A DNA stretch of 64,000 nt, from NCBI RefSeq assembly GCF_022440805.1, contig NZ_JAKNTK010000001.1:3534001-3598000 (forward strand), given 5' to 3'. Below the pieces are notes generated by a model. It was not told where the DNA came from. It worked only from the letters and a program-made list of their open reading frames with translations, and ran no database searches. This document shows, one piece after another, positions 1-8,770 of this stretch. Every line of letters begins with the position of its first letter. The first letter of the stretch is position 1. Source of the stretch: Holdemania massiliensis. GTDB taxonomy: Bacteria > Bacillota_I > Bacilli_A > Erysipelotrichales > Erysipelotrichaceae. The translations under genes were made by a program, and so were the position numbers.

Positions 1-1
1 C

Positions 2-349
2 GTCAGCGTCGTTTCCAATGCCCTGCGGCTGAAATTGTTCTCCAGCCCACGGCCAAATGAACCGAGTGAAGCCACATCGGCGCCTGCTCTGCAGACGACC
101 GTCACAAAAATCGAATCGATAACAAAAGGAGAAAAGAACATGACAAAAACAATGATCATCAACGGAATGGCCTGCGCCCACTGCAAGGCCCGCGTCGAAG
201 CCGCACTGAAAGCGGTGGCCGGTGTCGACAATGCGGAAGTAACTTTGGAAGAAAAGAAAGCCGTCGTTTCCTGCAGTCAGCCTGTCGAAGACAGCGCACT
301 GATTCAAGCGGTCACGGATGCCGGCTACGAAGTCGTTTCCGTTGCGTAG
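2..349 (+). CDS. copA: C-terminal end of copper-exporting P-type ATPase continuing into a CopZ-like HMA domain (partial)
   Basis: The reading frame is open from base 2. It begins with a stretch (VSVVSNALRLKLF) typical of the last membrane helix of CopA-type Cu(I) ATPases. It then runs, without a stop, through a linker of about 33 residues into a heavy-metal-associated domain with the motif GMACAHC (CxxC copper site) and a C-terminal DAGYEVVSVA. The product therefore appears to be a copper ATPase with an HMA domain at its C-terminus. An internal ATG at 140 with its own ribosome-binding site could also yield a free 69-residue copper chaperone. The ATPase body lies outside the window. csoR follows with no gap, as expected for a copper-responsive operon. 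Confidence 0.72.
   Translation, partial: VSVVSNALRLKLFSSPRPNEPSEATSAPALQTTVTKIESITKGEKNMTKTMIINGMACAHCKARVEAALKAVAGVDNAEVTLEEKKAVVSCSQPVEDSALIQAVTDAGYEVVSVA
125..142 (+). promoter_or_regulatory. Internal ribosome-binding site and ATG inside the copA frame
   Basis: AAAGGAG at 125-131 is followed after 8 nt by ATG at 140, where the CopZ-like sequence MTKTMIINGMACAHC begins. Because the upstream frame is open, this start would make a free chaperone from the same message as the fused protein. That it is used is inference. Confidence 0.5.
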
Positions 350-616
350 ATGAAAGCTGATGCTGCACGCACCCTGCAGCTGTTAAAAACAGCCCGGGGT
401 CAGATTGACGGAGTTATCCGGATGGTCGAAGACGACCGCTACTGCATCGACATTTCCAACCAGATCCAGGCTGCTTCTGCGATTTTAGCCAAGGTCAACC
501 AGGAGATCCTAAGCGCCCACATTCACGGCTGCGTTAAAGAAGCGATGCAGGAACAGCCGGAACAGGCGGAGGCCAAGATTGAAGAAGTGCTGGCGATTCT
601 GGATCGGTGCTTATAA
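350..616 (+). CDS. csoR: CsoR-family copper-sensing transcriptional repressor
   Basis: 88 residues, the usual size of a CsoR/RcnR (DUF156) repressor. These all-helical proteins bind operator DNA when free of metal and release it when Cu(I) binds. The Cu(I) ligand pattern Cys-25-His-4-Cys is present as Cys32, His57 and Cys61, in the contexts YCIDI and HIHGC. The first codon directly follows the stop codon of the copper ATPase/HMA frame (TAGATG), so the two are almost certainly cotranscribed and the repressor probably controls its own operon. A strong terminator follows 27 nt after the stop. Confidence 0.9.
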   Translation: MKADAARTLQLLKTARGQIDGVIRMVEDDRYCIDISNQIQAASAILAKVNQEILSAHIHGCVKEAMQEQPEQAEAKIEEVLAILDRCL

Positions 617-643
617 GACTGTCAGAATGATGAATAACCCCCC

Positions 644-670
644 AGGTTCGGAAATTTCCGAACCTTTTCT
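644..670 (+). terminator. Rho-independent terminator after csoR
   Basis: A 22-base perfect palindrome at 644-665 (arms AGGTTCGGAAA and TTTCCGAACCT) followed by TTTCTC. It closes the copper operon. Confidence 0.8.
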
Positions 671-811
671 CTGGGCAAAATCCGGTTGAGAGGAATCCTG
701 ACCAGCCCGCTTTACGCCGTTCTCAGCACAGACAGCCGCTACAACCCGATATGGCGATTCATCGATTTTTGACGGAAGATGCAAGATTTTACGTTCCCGC
801 GAAAAGCGGTT

Positions 812-840
812 TTGGCAGTGAACCGCCGCCGTGGTATAAT
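812..840 (+). promoter_or_regulatory. SigA-type promoter for trkA-trkH
   Basis: TTGGCA (812-817), 17 nt spacer, TATAAT (835-840), with TG one base upstream of the -10 (extended -10). It would start transcription near 847 and leave a leader of about 75 nt before trkA. Confidence 0.8.
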
Positions 841-922
841 AAAATTATGAATAACCCGCAAGGAACAGTCGGCCTGTTATCCCCGCGGGAAGCCTTCCGT
901 TTTTCTGACTGGGGGAATACTT

Positions 923-2296
923 ATGAATATCATTATTTCCGGCTGCGGCAACGTCGGCTATCATCTGGCGCGTACCTTAATGAAAGAGGGTCACAGCGTC
1001 ACCGTGATCGACGCTGATGCCGAAGTCTGCCAGCGGGTCAGCCGTCAGCTGGATGTGCTGTGCCTGCAGGGATCCGGCATGGATCTGGATGTTTTAAACG
1101 AAGCCGGAGCAGCCTCGGCTTATTTGTTTATTGCGGTCACCCGGGATGAGAAAGCCAACATTCTCAGCGCCTTAATGGCCCGGCATTTAGGCTGCCGCAT
1201 CGCGCTGATTCGGCTCCAGGAATCAACCGGACTGAAATCTTTATCCCTGCTGAGTCAGGATCTGAAATTGTCGCTGTCACTCAATCCTGACGAACTGGCA
1301 GCCCGGGATATTGTCAGAATTCTGGAATTTCCGGCATCCGTCAATGTGGACAGTTTTTCCGCAGGCCGCATTGAACTGATGGAATTTGAAATTGATGACG
1401 ATTCACCGTTGATCGGCAAAAATCTGATCGAGGTTCGCCAAGCCTATCCCGGCCGTTATTTGTTCAGCCTGTGCGTGCGCCGCGGCGTAGCTTCCATTCC
1501 CCGCGGTAATTTTATCATTCAGGCTCAGGATCATTTAACGCTGAGTGCCTCGCGCAGTCAGGCGTTGGGCTTTTTCAGTCGGCTGAAACTGCAGACAACT
1601 AAAATTCGCCGGATTATGATCCTAGGCGGAGGCGATCTGGGACTGTCAGTCTGTCAGCAGCTTGCCGGACAGAGTCTTCAGATCACGCTGGTGGAAAAGG
1701 ATCCGGCACGCTGTGCCTTGATCAGCCAGTGGTTCCCGGACATGGATGTTTGTCAGGGCGATATTACCAATCATCCGTTTTTACAGACCCTAGGCTTTGA
1801 CGCAATGGATGCTCTGATCGCTGTAACCGGCAGCGATGAAGTCAACGCCATGCTCGCTCTGTATGCAAAGGCACGGAAAATCCGCTTAGTGTTCTGCCGG
1901 CAGAACACCCATTCTTATCTGCCGATTCTGCATCAGGCCAAAGTCCGCACCGTGCTGCCAAAAGATTTAGCTACTGAACAGATTCTGGGTTATGTCCGTT
2001 CGATTGACAGTCGGGATGACAACCCAATTGTCACCCTGCACGCTCTGGCTGACAATCAAATCGAGGCTCTGGAATTTGAAATTGGCCCGGATGCCAAACG
2101 GATCATCGCCGCCCGGCTGATGGATCTGCCGTTAAAGAAAAACATCCTGATCACTGCGATTCTGAGATCTGCCCAGATCCTCATTCCCACGGGCCAGGAT
2201 CAGCTTCAAACCGGTGATTTTATCATTGTTTTAGCGCCTTCCGGCCAGGTTCGCCGGCTAGCGGATCTGCTTGAGGATTCGCCGCGGCTGTTATGA
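923..2296 (+). CDS. trkA: Trk-type potassium uptake regulatory subunit TrkA
   Basis: 457 residues, the normal length for a two-repeat TrkA. It has two RCK_N/RCK_C halves, each beginning with a dinucleotide-binding glycine motif (GCGNVG at residues 7-12 and GGGDLG near 235-240). TrkA is the cytoplasmic, nucleotide-gated ring that controls the TrkH channel. The start at 923 is preceded by GGGGGAA. The stop overlaps the trkH start by four bases (ATGA), so the two are translationally coupled. In Firmicutes such RCK subunits often bind c-di-AMP or nucleotides; which ligand applies here cannot be read from the sequence. Confidence 0.92.
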   Translation: MNIIISGCGNVGYHLARTLMKEGHSVTVIDADAEVCQRVSRQLDVLCLQGSGMDLDVLNEAGAASAYLFIAVTRDEKANILSALMARHLGCRIALIRLQESTGLKSLSLLSQDLKLSLSLNPDELAARDIVRILEFPASVNVDSFSAGRIELMEFEIDDDSPLIGKNLIEVRQAYPGRYLFSLCVRRGVASIPRGNFIIQAQDHLTLSASRSQALGFFSRLKLQTTKIRRIMILGGGDLGLSVCQQLAGQSLQITLVEKDPARCALISQWFPDMDVCQGDITNHPFLQTLGFDAMDALIAVTGSDEVNAMLALYAKARKIRLVFCRQNTHSYLPILHQAKVRTVLPKDLATEQILGYVRSIDSRDDNPIVTLHALADNQIEALEFEIGPDAKRIIAARLMDLPLKKNILITAILRSAQILIPTGQDQLQTGDFIIVLAPSGQVRRLADLLEDSPRLL

Positions 2297-3762
2297 ACCG
2301 GAAATTTGCCGGCTGGATCGCCGGCGGATCGCTGTTGGGATCAGCTGCGGCGATGGTTTTTCCGCTGCTTTTCGCGCTTTTGCAGAAAGAACGTCCAGGT
2401 ATCTTTTTAATCCCGATTCTGCTTTGTGCTTTGCCGGGGTTCCTGCTTGTCCGCCGTTGTTATGGCCAGCGGATCCTTTCCGCCCGGGAAGGGTTGCTGA
2501 GCATCGCTTTATGCTGGCTGATCCTGTCGCTGACCGGCATGCTTCCGCTGCTGCTTCACGGCCAGATTTCCGCCATCGACGCCTGGTTTGAAATCATTTC
2601 TGGATATACAACGACGGGAGCCACGGTTTTGGTTGATGTTGAAGCTCTGCCCCGTTCGCTTTTGTTATGGCGCGCGCTGACGCAGTGGATCGGCGGCATC
2701 GGGTTTGTCGTCTTTATGGTGATGGCCGTGCCCGCTTCTCAAGGCAGTACAATGAATTTAGCGGAGGCAGAAGCCAGTCCGGCTGCCGAGAAATTATTTC
2801 CGCGCTTTCGTCAGAATGCCGCCCTGCTGTGCCTGGTGTACTGCGGGCTTACCGTGCTGGAAATGATCGGTTTATGCTTAGCCGGCATGCCGCTGTGGGA
2901 AAGTGTCTGTCATGCTTTGGCCACGGCCGGTACCGGCGGCTTTTCAACCCGCAATCTGGGCATTGCCGCCTTCCAGTCTCCCGCCGTGGACACCCTCATC
3001 GCTGTTTTCATGTTGCTTTTCGGAGCTAATCTCAAGCTGATCTGGCTGATTTTGATCGGCAAAGCCGCGCAAGCTTTCAAAAATGAGGAACTGCGCTGGT
3101 ATATCCTTATCTTTCTGGGATCCTGGCTGTTGGTTGCAAGCAGTCTGATCTTGGATGGAAAGGCTTTATTGGATGCGTTGGGTCTCGCCTTTTTCCAGAC
3201 TTCCAGCGCGGTCAGTACGACCGGATTCGCCAATGCCGATTTTAACGGTTGGCCGCAGTTATGCCGGCTCTTGCTTCCGCTGCTGACGATGTTGGGAGCG
3301 TGCGTGGGATCCAGCGGAGGCGGATTAAAGATCAGCCGGGTCATCCTGGCTGTCAAAACGATGAAACGTGAACTGCACCGCAGCCGTCAGCCGCAGCTTG
3401 TCAAATCCGTGATGCTGGACAGAAAACCCGTTCCTGAGGTTACGATTCAGCGTACGTTAACGTTTATTTTGATTTATCTGACGGTGCTGATTGTCGGCTG
3501 GGTTTTCCTAGCGGCGATGGGCAGTGATCTGGAAACGGCCGGCAGCGCAGTTTTAACCTGTATGAACAATTCCGGCACCGGATTAAACGCGGTTGGCCCG
3601 CTGGGCAGTTATGCTGCTTTCCCAGCCTTTTCTAAATTTGTACTCAGCCTGGTCATGCTGGCAGGACGGCTGGAATTTTATCCACTGCTGCTGTTATGCC
3701 TGCCCAAAACATGGTCGTCAATGGCTTTAAAATCCCGCACTGAAAATTCCTCTTCAATCTGA
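2293..3762 (+). CDS. trkH: Trk potassium transporter membrane subunit TrkH
   Basis: 489 residues, strongly hydrophobic, with the fourfold P-loop architecture of TrkH/KtrB. The selectivity-filter regions are visible as TTTGATV, ATAGTGGFSTRN, VSTTGFAN and NNSGTGLNAVGP. It forms the K+ conducting pore in the cytoplasmic membrane and needs TrkA for gating. Its ATG overlaps the trkA stop (ATGA). No terminator that I would defend lies in the 130 bases downstream. Confidence 0.92.
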   Translation: MNRKFAGWIAGGSLLGSAAAMVFPLLFALLQKERPGIFLIPILLCALPGFLLVRRCYGQRILSAREGLLSIALCWLILSLTGMLPLLLHGQISAIDAWFEIISGYTTTGATVLVDVEALPRSLLLWRALTQWIGGIGFVVFMVMAVPASQGSTMNLAEAEASPAAEKLFPRFRQNAALLCLVYCGLTVLEMIGLCLAGMPLWESVCHALATAGTGGFSTRNLGIAAFQSPAVDTLIAVFMLLFGANLKLIWLILIGKAAQAFKNEELRWYILIFLGSWLLVASSLILDGKALLDALGLAFFQTSSAVSTTGFANADFNGWPQLCRLLLPLLTMLGACVGSSGGGLKISRVILAVKTMKRELHRSRQPQLVKSVMLDRKPVPEVTIQRTLTFILIYLTVLIVGWVFLAAMGSDLETAGSAVLTCMNNSGTGLNAVGPLGSYAAFPAFSKFVLSLVMLAGRLEFYPLLLLCLPKTWSSMALKSRTENSSSI

Positions 3763-3877
3763 CTGCAGGAAGATAGGATAGGCCGTATGTAAAGCAATAC
3801 TTCTGTACTATCGCCTTCAACAAATACCCGAGGGAACCGCTGTCCGCTGAAAGCTGCAGGAAACTCTGGCAAAAGAC

Positions 3878-3906
3878 TTGAACAATCTCTGAAAGTGAAA
3901 TACAAT
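3878..3906 (+). promoter_or_regulatory. Promoter placed for a leaderless transcript
   Basis: TTGAAC (3878-3883), 17 nt spacer, TACAAT (3901-3906). The ATG of the downstream gene is at 3913, seven bases after the end of the -10, which is where transcription should begin. No Shine-Dalgarno sequence lies in front of that ATG or the alternative GTG at 3895. Confidence 0.6.
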
Positions 3907-3912
3907 TTTTCT

Positions 3913-6495
3913 ATGAAATCGATTATTCTTGGCGCTCTGGCGCACGTCGACGCCGGCAAGACCACTTTGTCGGAAAGTCTTCTTTATTTATCCAACCAAA
4001 TTCGTAAGCGCGGCCGTGTGGATCATCAGGATACCGTTCTGGATTATGACAGTCAGGAACGCAGCCGAGGTATTACGATCTTTTTAAAGCAGGCCATTTT
4101 CCCCTGGAAAGAGACCGAATTCACACTCCTGGATACGCCCGGTCATATTGACTTCAGTGCGGAAATGGAGCGCACGCTGCAGGTGCTTGATTACGCTGTC
4201 GTTCTGATCAGCGGCATCGACGGTGTTCAGGCGCACACGCACACGATCTGGAAGCTCTTGGAAACGTATCATGTTCCAGCGTTTGTGTTTGTCAACAAGA
4301 TGGATATCGCCTACACGGATGCTGCTTCAGTCATGGCAGCACTGCAGAAACAGCTGGATCCGCGGATCCTGGATTTTACGCATGCAGAAGAACAGATGGA
4401 AAACATCGCGATGCAGCGGGATGATCTGCTGGAAAGCTACCTGGAAAACGGAACGTTATCCGTCGAACAGATCCAGAGCGCCGTTGCCGACCGCTCCCTG
4501 TTTCCGTGTTATTTTGGTTCGGCGCTTAAAGACGAGGGCATTGAAGCCTTGTTGGATGGACTTGATGCCTACACACAGGAAAAAATTTATCCCGAAGCCT
4601 TTGGAGCCCGTGTCTTTAAGGTATCCCGTGACCGTCAGGGTACGCGGTTAACCCATGTCAAAATCACCGGCGGCACCCTCAAAGCCAAGCAGGTGCTGGA
4701 CAACGGGGAAAAGGTTGATCAGCTGCGGCTGTATTCGGGTGAACAGTTTACCATGGTCAATGAAGTGTCAGCCGGTCATGTCTGTTGTCTGAAAGGTCCG
4801 ATGAAGCTGGGAATTCATGATGGCCTGGGTTTTGAGCAGCCCGCCCGTTCCCCGATTCTTTCGGCCTGTCTGAGCTACAGTCTGATTCCGCCGCAGGGCT
4901 GCGATCCCTTTGCCCTGTACCGCCAGCTGAAACAGCTGGAGGAAGAGGATCCCCAGCTGCACCTGCAATTTCATGCCCCTACTCAGGAAATTCGCATTCA
5001 AATGATGGGTAATGTCCAGATTGAAATTCTAAAACAGCTGATCAGCGATCGCTTCCATCTGGATGTAGAGCTGGATGAAGGCAAGATCAACTATAAAGAA
5101 ACGATTCTGGAGCCGGTGGAAGGCGTTGGTCATTATGAACCGCTGCGCCATTATGCGGAAGTTCATCTGTTGTTAGAACCGCTGCCGCCTGGCTCCGGGA
5201 TTCAGATTACTTCGGATTGCCCGGTTGACTTCTTAGCTCTGCCATGGCAGAAAATGGTTCTCAACTGTCTTGATGAAATGGAAGTGCCGGGGGTTTTAAC
5301 CGGATCGCCGATCACCGATATCAAAATCACCTTGATCGCCGGCAAAGCTCATATCAAACATACTGAAGGCGGCGATTTCCGACAGGCAACCCTGCGTGCT
5401 CTGCGTCAGGGACTGCGCTCCGTTTCCTGTCAGCTGCTGGAGCCCATCTATCAATTTCGAATGGAACTGCCTTCGGGACAGCTTAGCCGGGCGATGTTTG
5501 ATTTGGAAAGAATGCAGGCCCAGTCGTCCATCACGCAAACGCGGGAAGAAACCGTTATTCTTGAAGGAACGTCTCCAGTTGCCAAAATGCGCAATTACCA
5601 GGCGGAACTGACCGCGTACACCCATGGCTTAGGCCGCTTAACCTGTACCTTTGATGGTTATCAGCCCTGCGCTGATCAGGAGGCTGTAATTGAAGCCATC
5701 GGTTATGACTGCGACGGCGATCTGGATTTTCCTGCCGATTCGATTTTCTGCAGCCATGGCGCCGGCTTCCTTGTTCGATATGATGAAGTCAGCGAACACA
5801 TGCATCTGGAAGCCCAGTGGCATCCGCAGACCCCTCTCAGCAGCGATTCCGGTTATCATCATAACCGTTATACAGTGGATGACGCCGAACTGAAACGGGT
5901 CATGGAGCGAACGCACAAGCCGAAAGAAAAAGCTGCCGTTCACTCACCAGTCCGGCGCAAGGAAATGCCGGAGCATGTTGAAATTCTGCAGCAGCAGCCC
6001 AAGACAAAATGTCTGTTAGTGGACGGCTACAACATGATTCATTCCTGGAGTGAACTCATTCCCCTGGCTGAGGCAGATCTTTCGGCAGCCCGCGAACAGC
6101 TGATCCAGCGCTTATCCAGCTTCCAGAGAACTCGAACGGGAATCCTGATCATCGTCTTTGATGCCTATCAGGTTAAAGACAATCCCGGCTCCATTCAAAA
6201 GCTGCATAATCTTTATGTTGTCTATACGAAAACGTCTCAGACCGCGGATTCCTACATCGAAAAAGCAACGCATCAGCTTGCCGATCAATTTGAAGTGACT
6301 GTAGCGACGTCCGACGGTATGGAACAGCTGATCATTCTGGGGCAGGGCGCAATGCGGCTCAGTTCCCGTGAACTGGAAGCACAGGTCAATCAGCTGCGTC
6401 ATCAACATCGCCTGCAGGAACAAAGAAATTTGGAGCCTCACCGTCCGTTAAAAGAACTAAAAACCCTGCTTCCCGATCCCGATGAGGATCAATAA
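3913..6495 (+). CDS. Tet(M)-like ribosome-associated GTPase fused to a C-terminal YacP/Rae1 (NYN) ribonuclease domain
   Basis: 860 residues. Residues 1 to about 640 match elongation-factor-G paralogues of the Tet(M)/Tet(O) type: G1 AHVDAGKTT (10-18), G2 RGITI, G3 DTPGH, G4 NKMD, G5 SALKD, then EF-G-like domains II-V. From residue 697 a second domain starts with LLVDGYNMI and continues with VFDAYQVK, YTKTSQTAD, VATSDGMEQ and GQGAMRLSSREL. This is closely the pattern of B. subtilis YacP (Rae1), an endoribonuclease that cleaves mRNA in the ribosomal A site. About 50 charged residues link the two. In the domain IV tip region, where Tet(M) carries a proline-rich loop needed for drug release, I see HTEGGDFRQAT instead, so tetracycline resistance is doubtful. 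ATG 3913 is chosen because the protein then begins like Tet(M). Gene is monocistronic with its own terminator. Confidence 0.82.
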   Translation: MKSIILGALAHVDAGKTTLSESLLYLSNQIRKRGRVDHQDTVLDYDSQERSRGITIFLKQAIFPWKETEFTLLDTPGHIDFSAEMERTLQVLDYAVVLISGIDGVQAHTHTIWKLLETYHVPAFVFVNKMDIAYTDAASVMAALQKQLDPRILDFTHAEEQMENIAMQRDDLLESYLENGTLSVEQIQSAVADRSLFPCYFGSALKDEGIEALLDGLDAYTQEKIYPEAFGARVFKVSRDRQGTRLTHVKITGGTLKAKQVLDNGEKVDQLRLYSGEQFTMVNEVSAGHVCCLKGPMKLGIHDGLGFEQPARSPILSACLSYSLIPPQGCDPFALYRQLKQLEEEDPQLHLQFHAPTQEIRIQMMGNVQIEILKQLISDRFHLDVELDEGKINYKETILEPVEGVGHYEPLRHYAEVHLLLEPLPPGSGIQITSDCPVDFLALPWQKMVLNCLDEMEVPGVLTGSPITDIKITLIAGKAHIKHTEGGDFRQATLRALRQGLRSVSCQLLEPIYQFRMELPSGQLSRAMFDLERMQAQSSITQTREETVILEGTSPVAKMRNYQAELTAYTHGLGRLTCTFDGYQPCADQEAVIEAIGYDCDGDLDFPADSIFCSHGAGFLVRYDEVSEHMHLEAQWHPQTPLSSDSGYHHNRYTVDDAELKRVMERTHKPKEKAAVHSPVRRKEMPEHVEILQQQPKTKCLLVDGYNMIHSWSELIPLAEADLSAAREQLIQRLSSFQRTRTGILIIVFDAYQVKDNPGSIQKLHNLYVVYTKTSQTADSYIEKATHQLADQFEVTVATSDGMEQLIILGQGAMRLSSRELEAQVNQLRHQHRLQEQRNLEPHRPLKELKTLLPDPDEDQ

Positions 6496-6518
6496 CGCTC
6501 TTTCCTGATAAAAACAAA

Positions 6519-6567
6519 AAACGCAGATCCAACAGCATTGTCTGTTTCCGGTCTGCGTTTCATTTTT
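6519..6567 (+). terminator. Rho-independent terminator
   Basis: Arms AACGCAGATCC and GGTCTGCGTTT around a loop of about 19 nt, then a T-rich tract (CATTTTTTATT). It ends the GTPase-RNase transcript. Confidence 0.8.
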
Positions 6568-6926
6568 TATTGTCTGAAAGCGAAACAACTGCTTAAAGAC
6601 TATGCAAGTTTTTGCGGGAGCGTTCCGCAAACTCATATAAAATCAAAATTTGAATATATACCCTAAAAACGGGTACGTGTGCTTATACAGCCGGGCTGTA
6701 AAAAGGCAAATTCAGCAAGTCCTTGTCCAGCTTGCTGACAGGCCTATTAAACCGCATCTTCCTCTGAAAATCAATCCGCGAGAAGCTAATGATGAGTTGC
6801 AGGTTCGGCTGAAAAGGGTTTGTAATGGAACATACGACCTTTAATATCTTTTCAAACGTCAAACCGTTTGGGTTGAAAACAACTAGGCAGCATAGTGCGT
6901 CCAATACCAATAAAACCTAGTGAAAC
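6568..6926. other. Gap without a confident gene
   Basis: About 360 bp, AT-richer than the flanks. A 64-codon frame with a TTG start (6650-6844, plus strand) has no ribosome-binding site and no recognisable domain, so I do not call it a gene. The segment may be remnant DNA brought in with the neighbouring methyltransferase. Confidence 0.3.
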
Positions 6927-7757
6927 CTACTTTGTAAAAACACCACAAATCGTTTCGTCATTGTCCGACAAGGACTTTCCTGCTACATCACCATAGAATT
7001 CAAAACTGCTGAAGCCTACGGTTTGAATTTCTGATAACAGCTTTTCTTTGGAAAAGAAATGATCCCATATATTGTAGCAATTTATCACTTCATCGGTCAA
7101 AACAACACATTGACGAAGCTCTGTGGCATCCTCATCATCATACTGGTATACAGACTCCAAACAAATATGCGGCTTTTCACACCAGAAACCACCTTCCTCG
7201 CAGCATTGCCAGGAACGGCTTTCGTTTTTTCTCATTTTTGGTGTAAAAACATCAACAATAAACTTCCCGTTTTGTTTTAACGCCTTATAAATCTTCTTTA
7301 ATAAAAGAAGTCTGTCCGCTATCGGCAACGCGGCATAATCGCAGTAGATCAATGTAACGACATCAAATTGATTTTTGTAATCAATCGTCAGATAATTTTG
7401 ATAATGGTACTCAATAGTACTGTTTTGCTGCATCGCCTGTTCTTTTGCATAGGCAATCGAACGTCTGGAAAAATCTACGCCCGTAACGCAATATCCGGCC
7501 GCATGAAACCGCTGTGCATAAAGGCCGGGACCACAACCCAAATCCAATAAGGACTTATATTGGGCTGGCGGTGCAATTTTAGCAATCCATTGAACCGATC
7601 GATCAAGAAATTCATGCTTTCGAGTTGCCGCATCCTCCTGCGGATTAAGATGTGCCGCCAGCATCCCTTTGGATATATGCGCGTCATTCCAGAACTCTCC
7701 AGTACTGGAAGCATATAATTGCGGCTTTTCAAGAAAACCGCTTAATTGTCGAATCAT
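6927..7757 (-). CDS. Class I SAM-dependent methyltransferase
   Basis: 276 residues. Motif I is clear (LLDLGCGPGLYAQRF near residues 69-83), followed by an acidic residue ending strand 2 (VTGVDFSRRS) and a motif II/III region (FDVVTLIYCDYAAL). It belongs to the broad Methyltransf_25/11 type of small-molecule methyltransferases; the substrate cannot be inferred. The ATG at 7757 is chosen over an upstream in-frame TTG because GGAGGAG lies 7 nt before it. The gene is AT-rich and stands alone between unrelated genes, which suggests acquisition by transfer. Confidence 0.8.
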   Translation of the reverse strand: MIRQLSGFLEKPQLYASSTGEFWNDAHISKGMLAAHLNPQEDAATRKHEFLDRSVQWIAKIAPPAQYKSLLDLGCGPGLYAQRFHAAGYCVTGVDFSRRSIAYAKEQAMQQNSTIEYHYQNYLTIDYKNQFDVVTLIYCDYAALPIADRLLLLKKIYKALKQNGKFIVDVFTPKMRKNESRSWQCCEEGGFWCEKPHICLESVYQYDDEDATELRQCVVLTDEVINCYNIWDHFFSKEKLLSEIQTVGFSSFEFYGDVAGKSLSDNDETICGVFTK

Positions 7758-8037
7758 CAATACTCTCCTCCTTGTCTAAGCCAACCTCCTTGTGCAATTC
7801 GGTTAAGACACGTTCATGGAATATCTCTTTTACCAGAAAATCACCAACTCCACTTTCTTTGCCTAAGGTGAATTATTTTCATTCTAAAGGTAGGCCTCCT
7901 AAAAGTCAAATTCAAAGCAACATAGTTAAAATCGTCACTTATTTCTGCAAGACTTTAAACCGTTTTAGTCAATTTGGAAAGCATTGGAGGCATCTAATGA
8001 CCAATATATAAATTACGCATTCAACAAAGCCCTACCT

Positions 8038-8529
8038 TCATTCCACGCTGTTCATCCACAGCCTGAATCCGCTGATCCGCTCCTGTTCTTCGGTTTCAGT
8101 TAACACCTTTGAGCTGTCCCGATCTTCGATTCTATGCGTCTTGATGATTTTCGCTCCCTGTTTATAATGAACGGACGGGAATTTTGTGATGGAATACCGT
8201 TCCATAAACGCAATAAAATCCAATGCGGCCTGTTCCTGTTTTGCTGACGCGTTCATCAGCGTTTCGGTATCCAGAAAATAGTAGGCGCTGGCTTGATGAA
8301 GTTTCAGCTTTTGCGTATCCTGAATAATTGCCTGACAGGTGATGTCTTTAGCACTGCAGTACAAAATAAAATAGGTCTCCTCGGTATCCATCAAACTTTC
8401 CAGTTCATCCTCAGTAATCGTCTGCATCTGTGGCGAACGGCTGATCTCAGCGCCCAGACTGGATTTCTTCACCGCGGTGCAGCTGATTAGAAACAGGCAA
8501 ACTGTGGCCAAAACAATTGCTTTTCTCAT
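8038..8529 (-). CDS. Small lipoprotein with a thioredoxin-like fold pattern
   Basis: 163 residues from the ATG at 8529, which has AGAGG 9 nt upstream; the ATG three codons earlier sits directly on that sequence. The N-terminus is a lipoprotein signal (VCLFLISC, lipidated Cys). The mature part has the order YFILYCSAKDITC ... YYFLDTE ... FPSVHYKQG, resembling thioredoxin-like bacteriocin-accessory or PedC-type proteins. The active-site region has two cysteines separated by six residues instead of CxxC, so classical disulfide exchange is uncertain. It is predicted to be anchored outside the membrane. Confidence 0.6.
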   Translation of the reverse strand: MRKAIVLATVCLFLISCTAVKKSSLGAEISRSPQMQTITEDELESLMDTEETYFILYCSAKDITCQAIIQDTQKLKLHQASAYYFLDTETLMNASAKQEQAALDFIAFMERYSITKFPSVHYKQGAKIIKTHRIEDRDSSKVLTETEEQERISGFRLWMNSVE

Positions 8530-8593
8530 AAAATTCATCCTCTGTTTCTATAAAACCTGCAGTGATATTTAAAATGATTTGAAAATCTGAAAT

Positions 8594-8640
8594 AAAAGAC
8601 GAAGTGTTTTGCCCAAATGGACTTGCTTCGTCTTTTCTAT
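8594..8640. terminator. Bidirectional terminator between leader copy 1 and the lipoprotein gene
   Basis: Perfect 11-bp arms AAAAGACGAAG (8594-8604) and CTTCGTCTTTT (8626-8636). On the minus strand it would end a transcript of about 370 nt started at leader copy 1; on the plus strand it is followed by more T residues. Confidence 0.75.
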
Positions 8641-8770
8641 TTATTTCATTGGCTGAGAATTCAGCGTTATCAATTCAGATTAAACCTAAATTGGAAGCCT
8701 CGCTTTCTTCTCTCTTTGATATAGGAATAAAAACCAAAGACCTGATTTATTCACTTAGACCTTCTTCATC

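Noticed and set aside
751..1017. 88-codon plus-strand frame before and across the start of trkA
   Set aside because: It covers the trkA promoter and overlaps its start in another frame; no SD and no recognisable protein.
3895..3912. GTG 3895 as start of the GTPase-RNase gene
   Set aside because: It lies between -35 and -10 of the only visible promoter, has no SD, and adds residues absent from Tet(M)-like proteins.
3913..6495. Calling the GTPase a tetracycline-resistance gene
   Set aside because: The domain IV tip lacks the Tet(M)-type proline loop and the protein carries an RNase domain; resistance is not supported.
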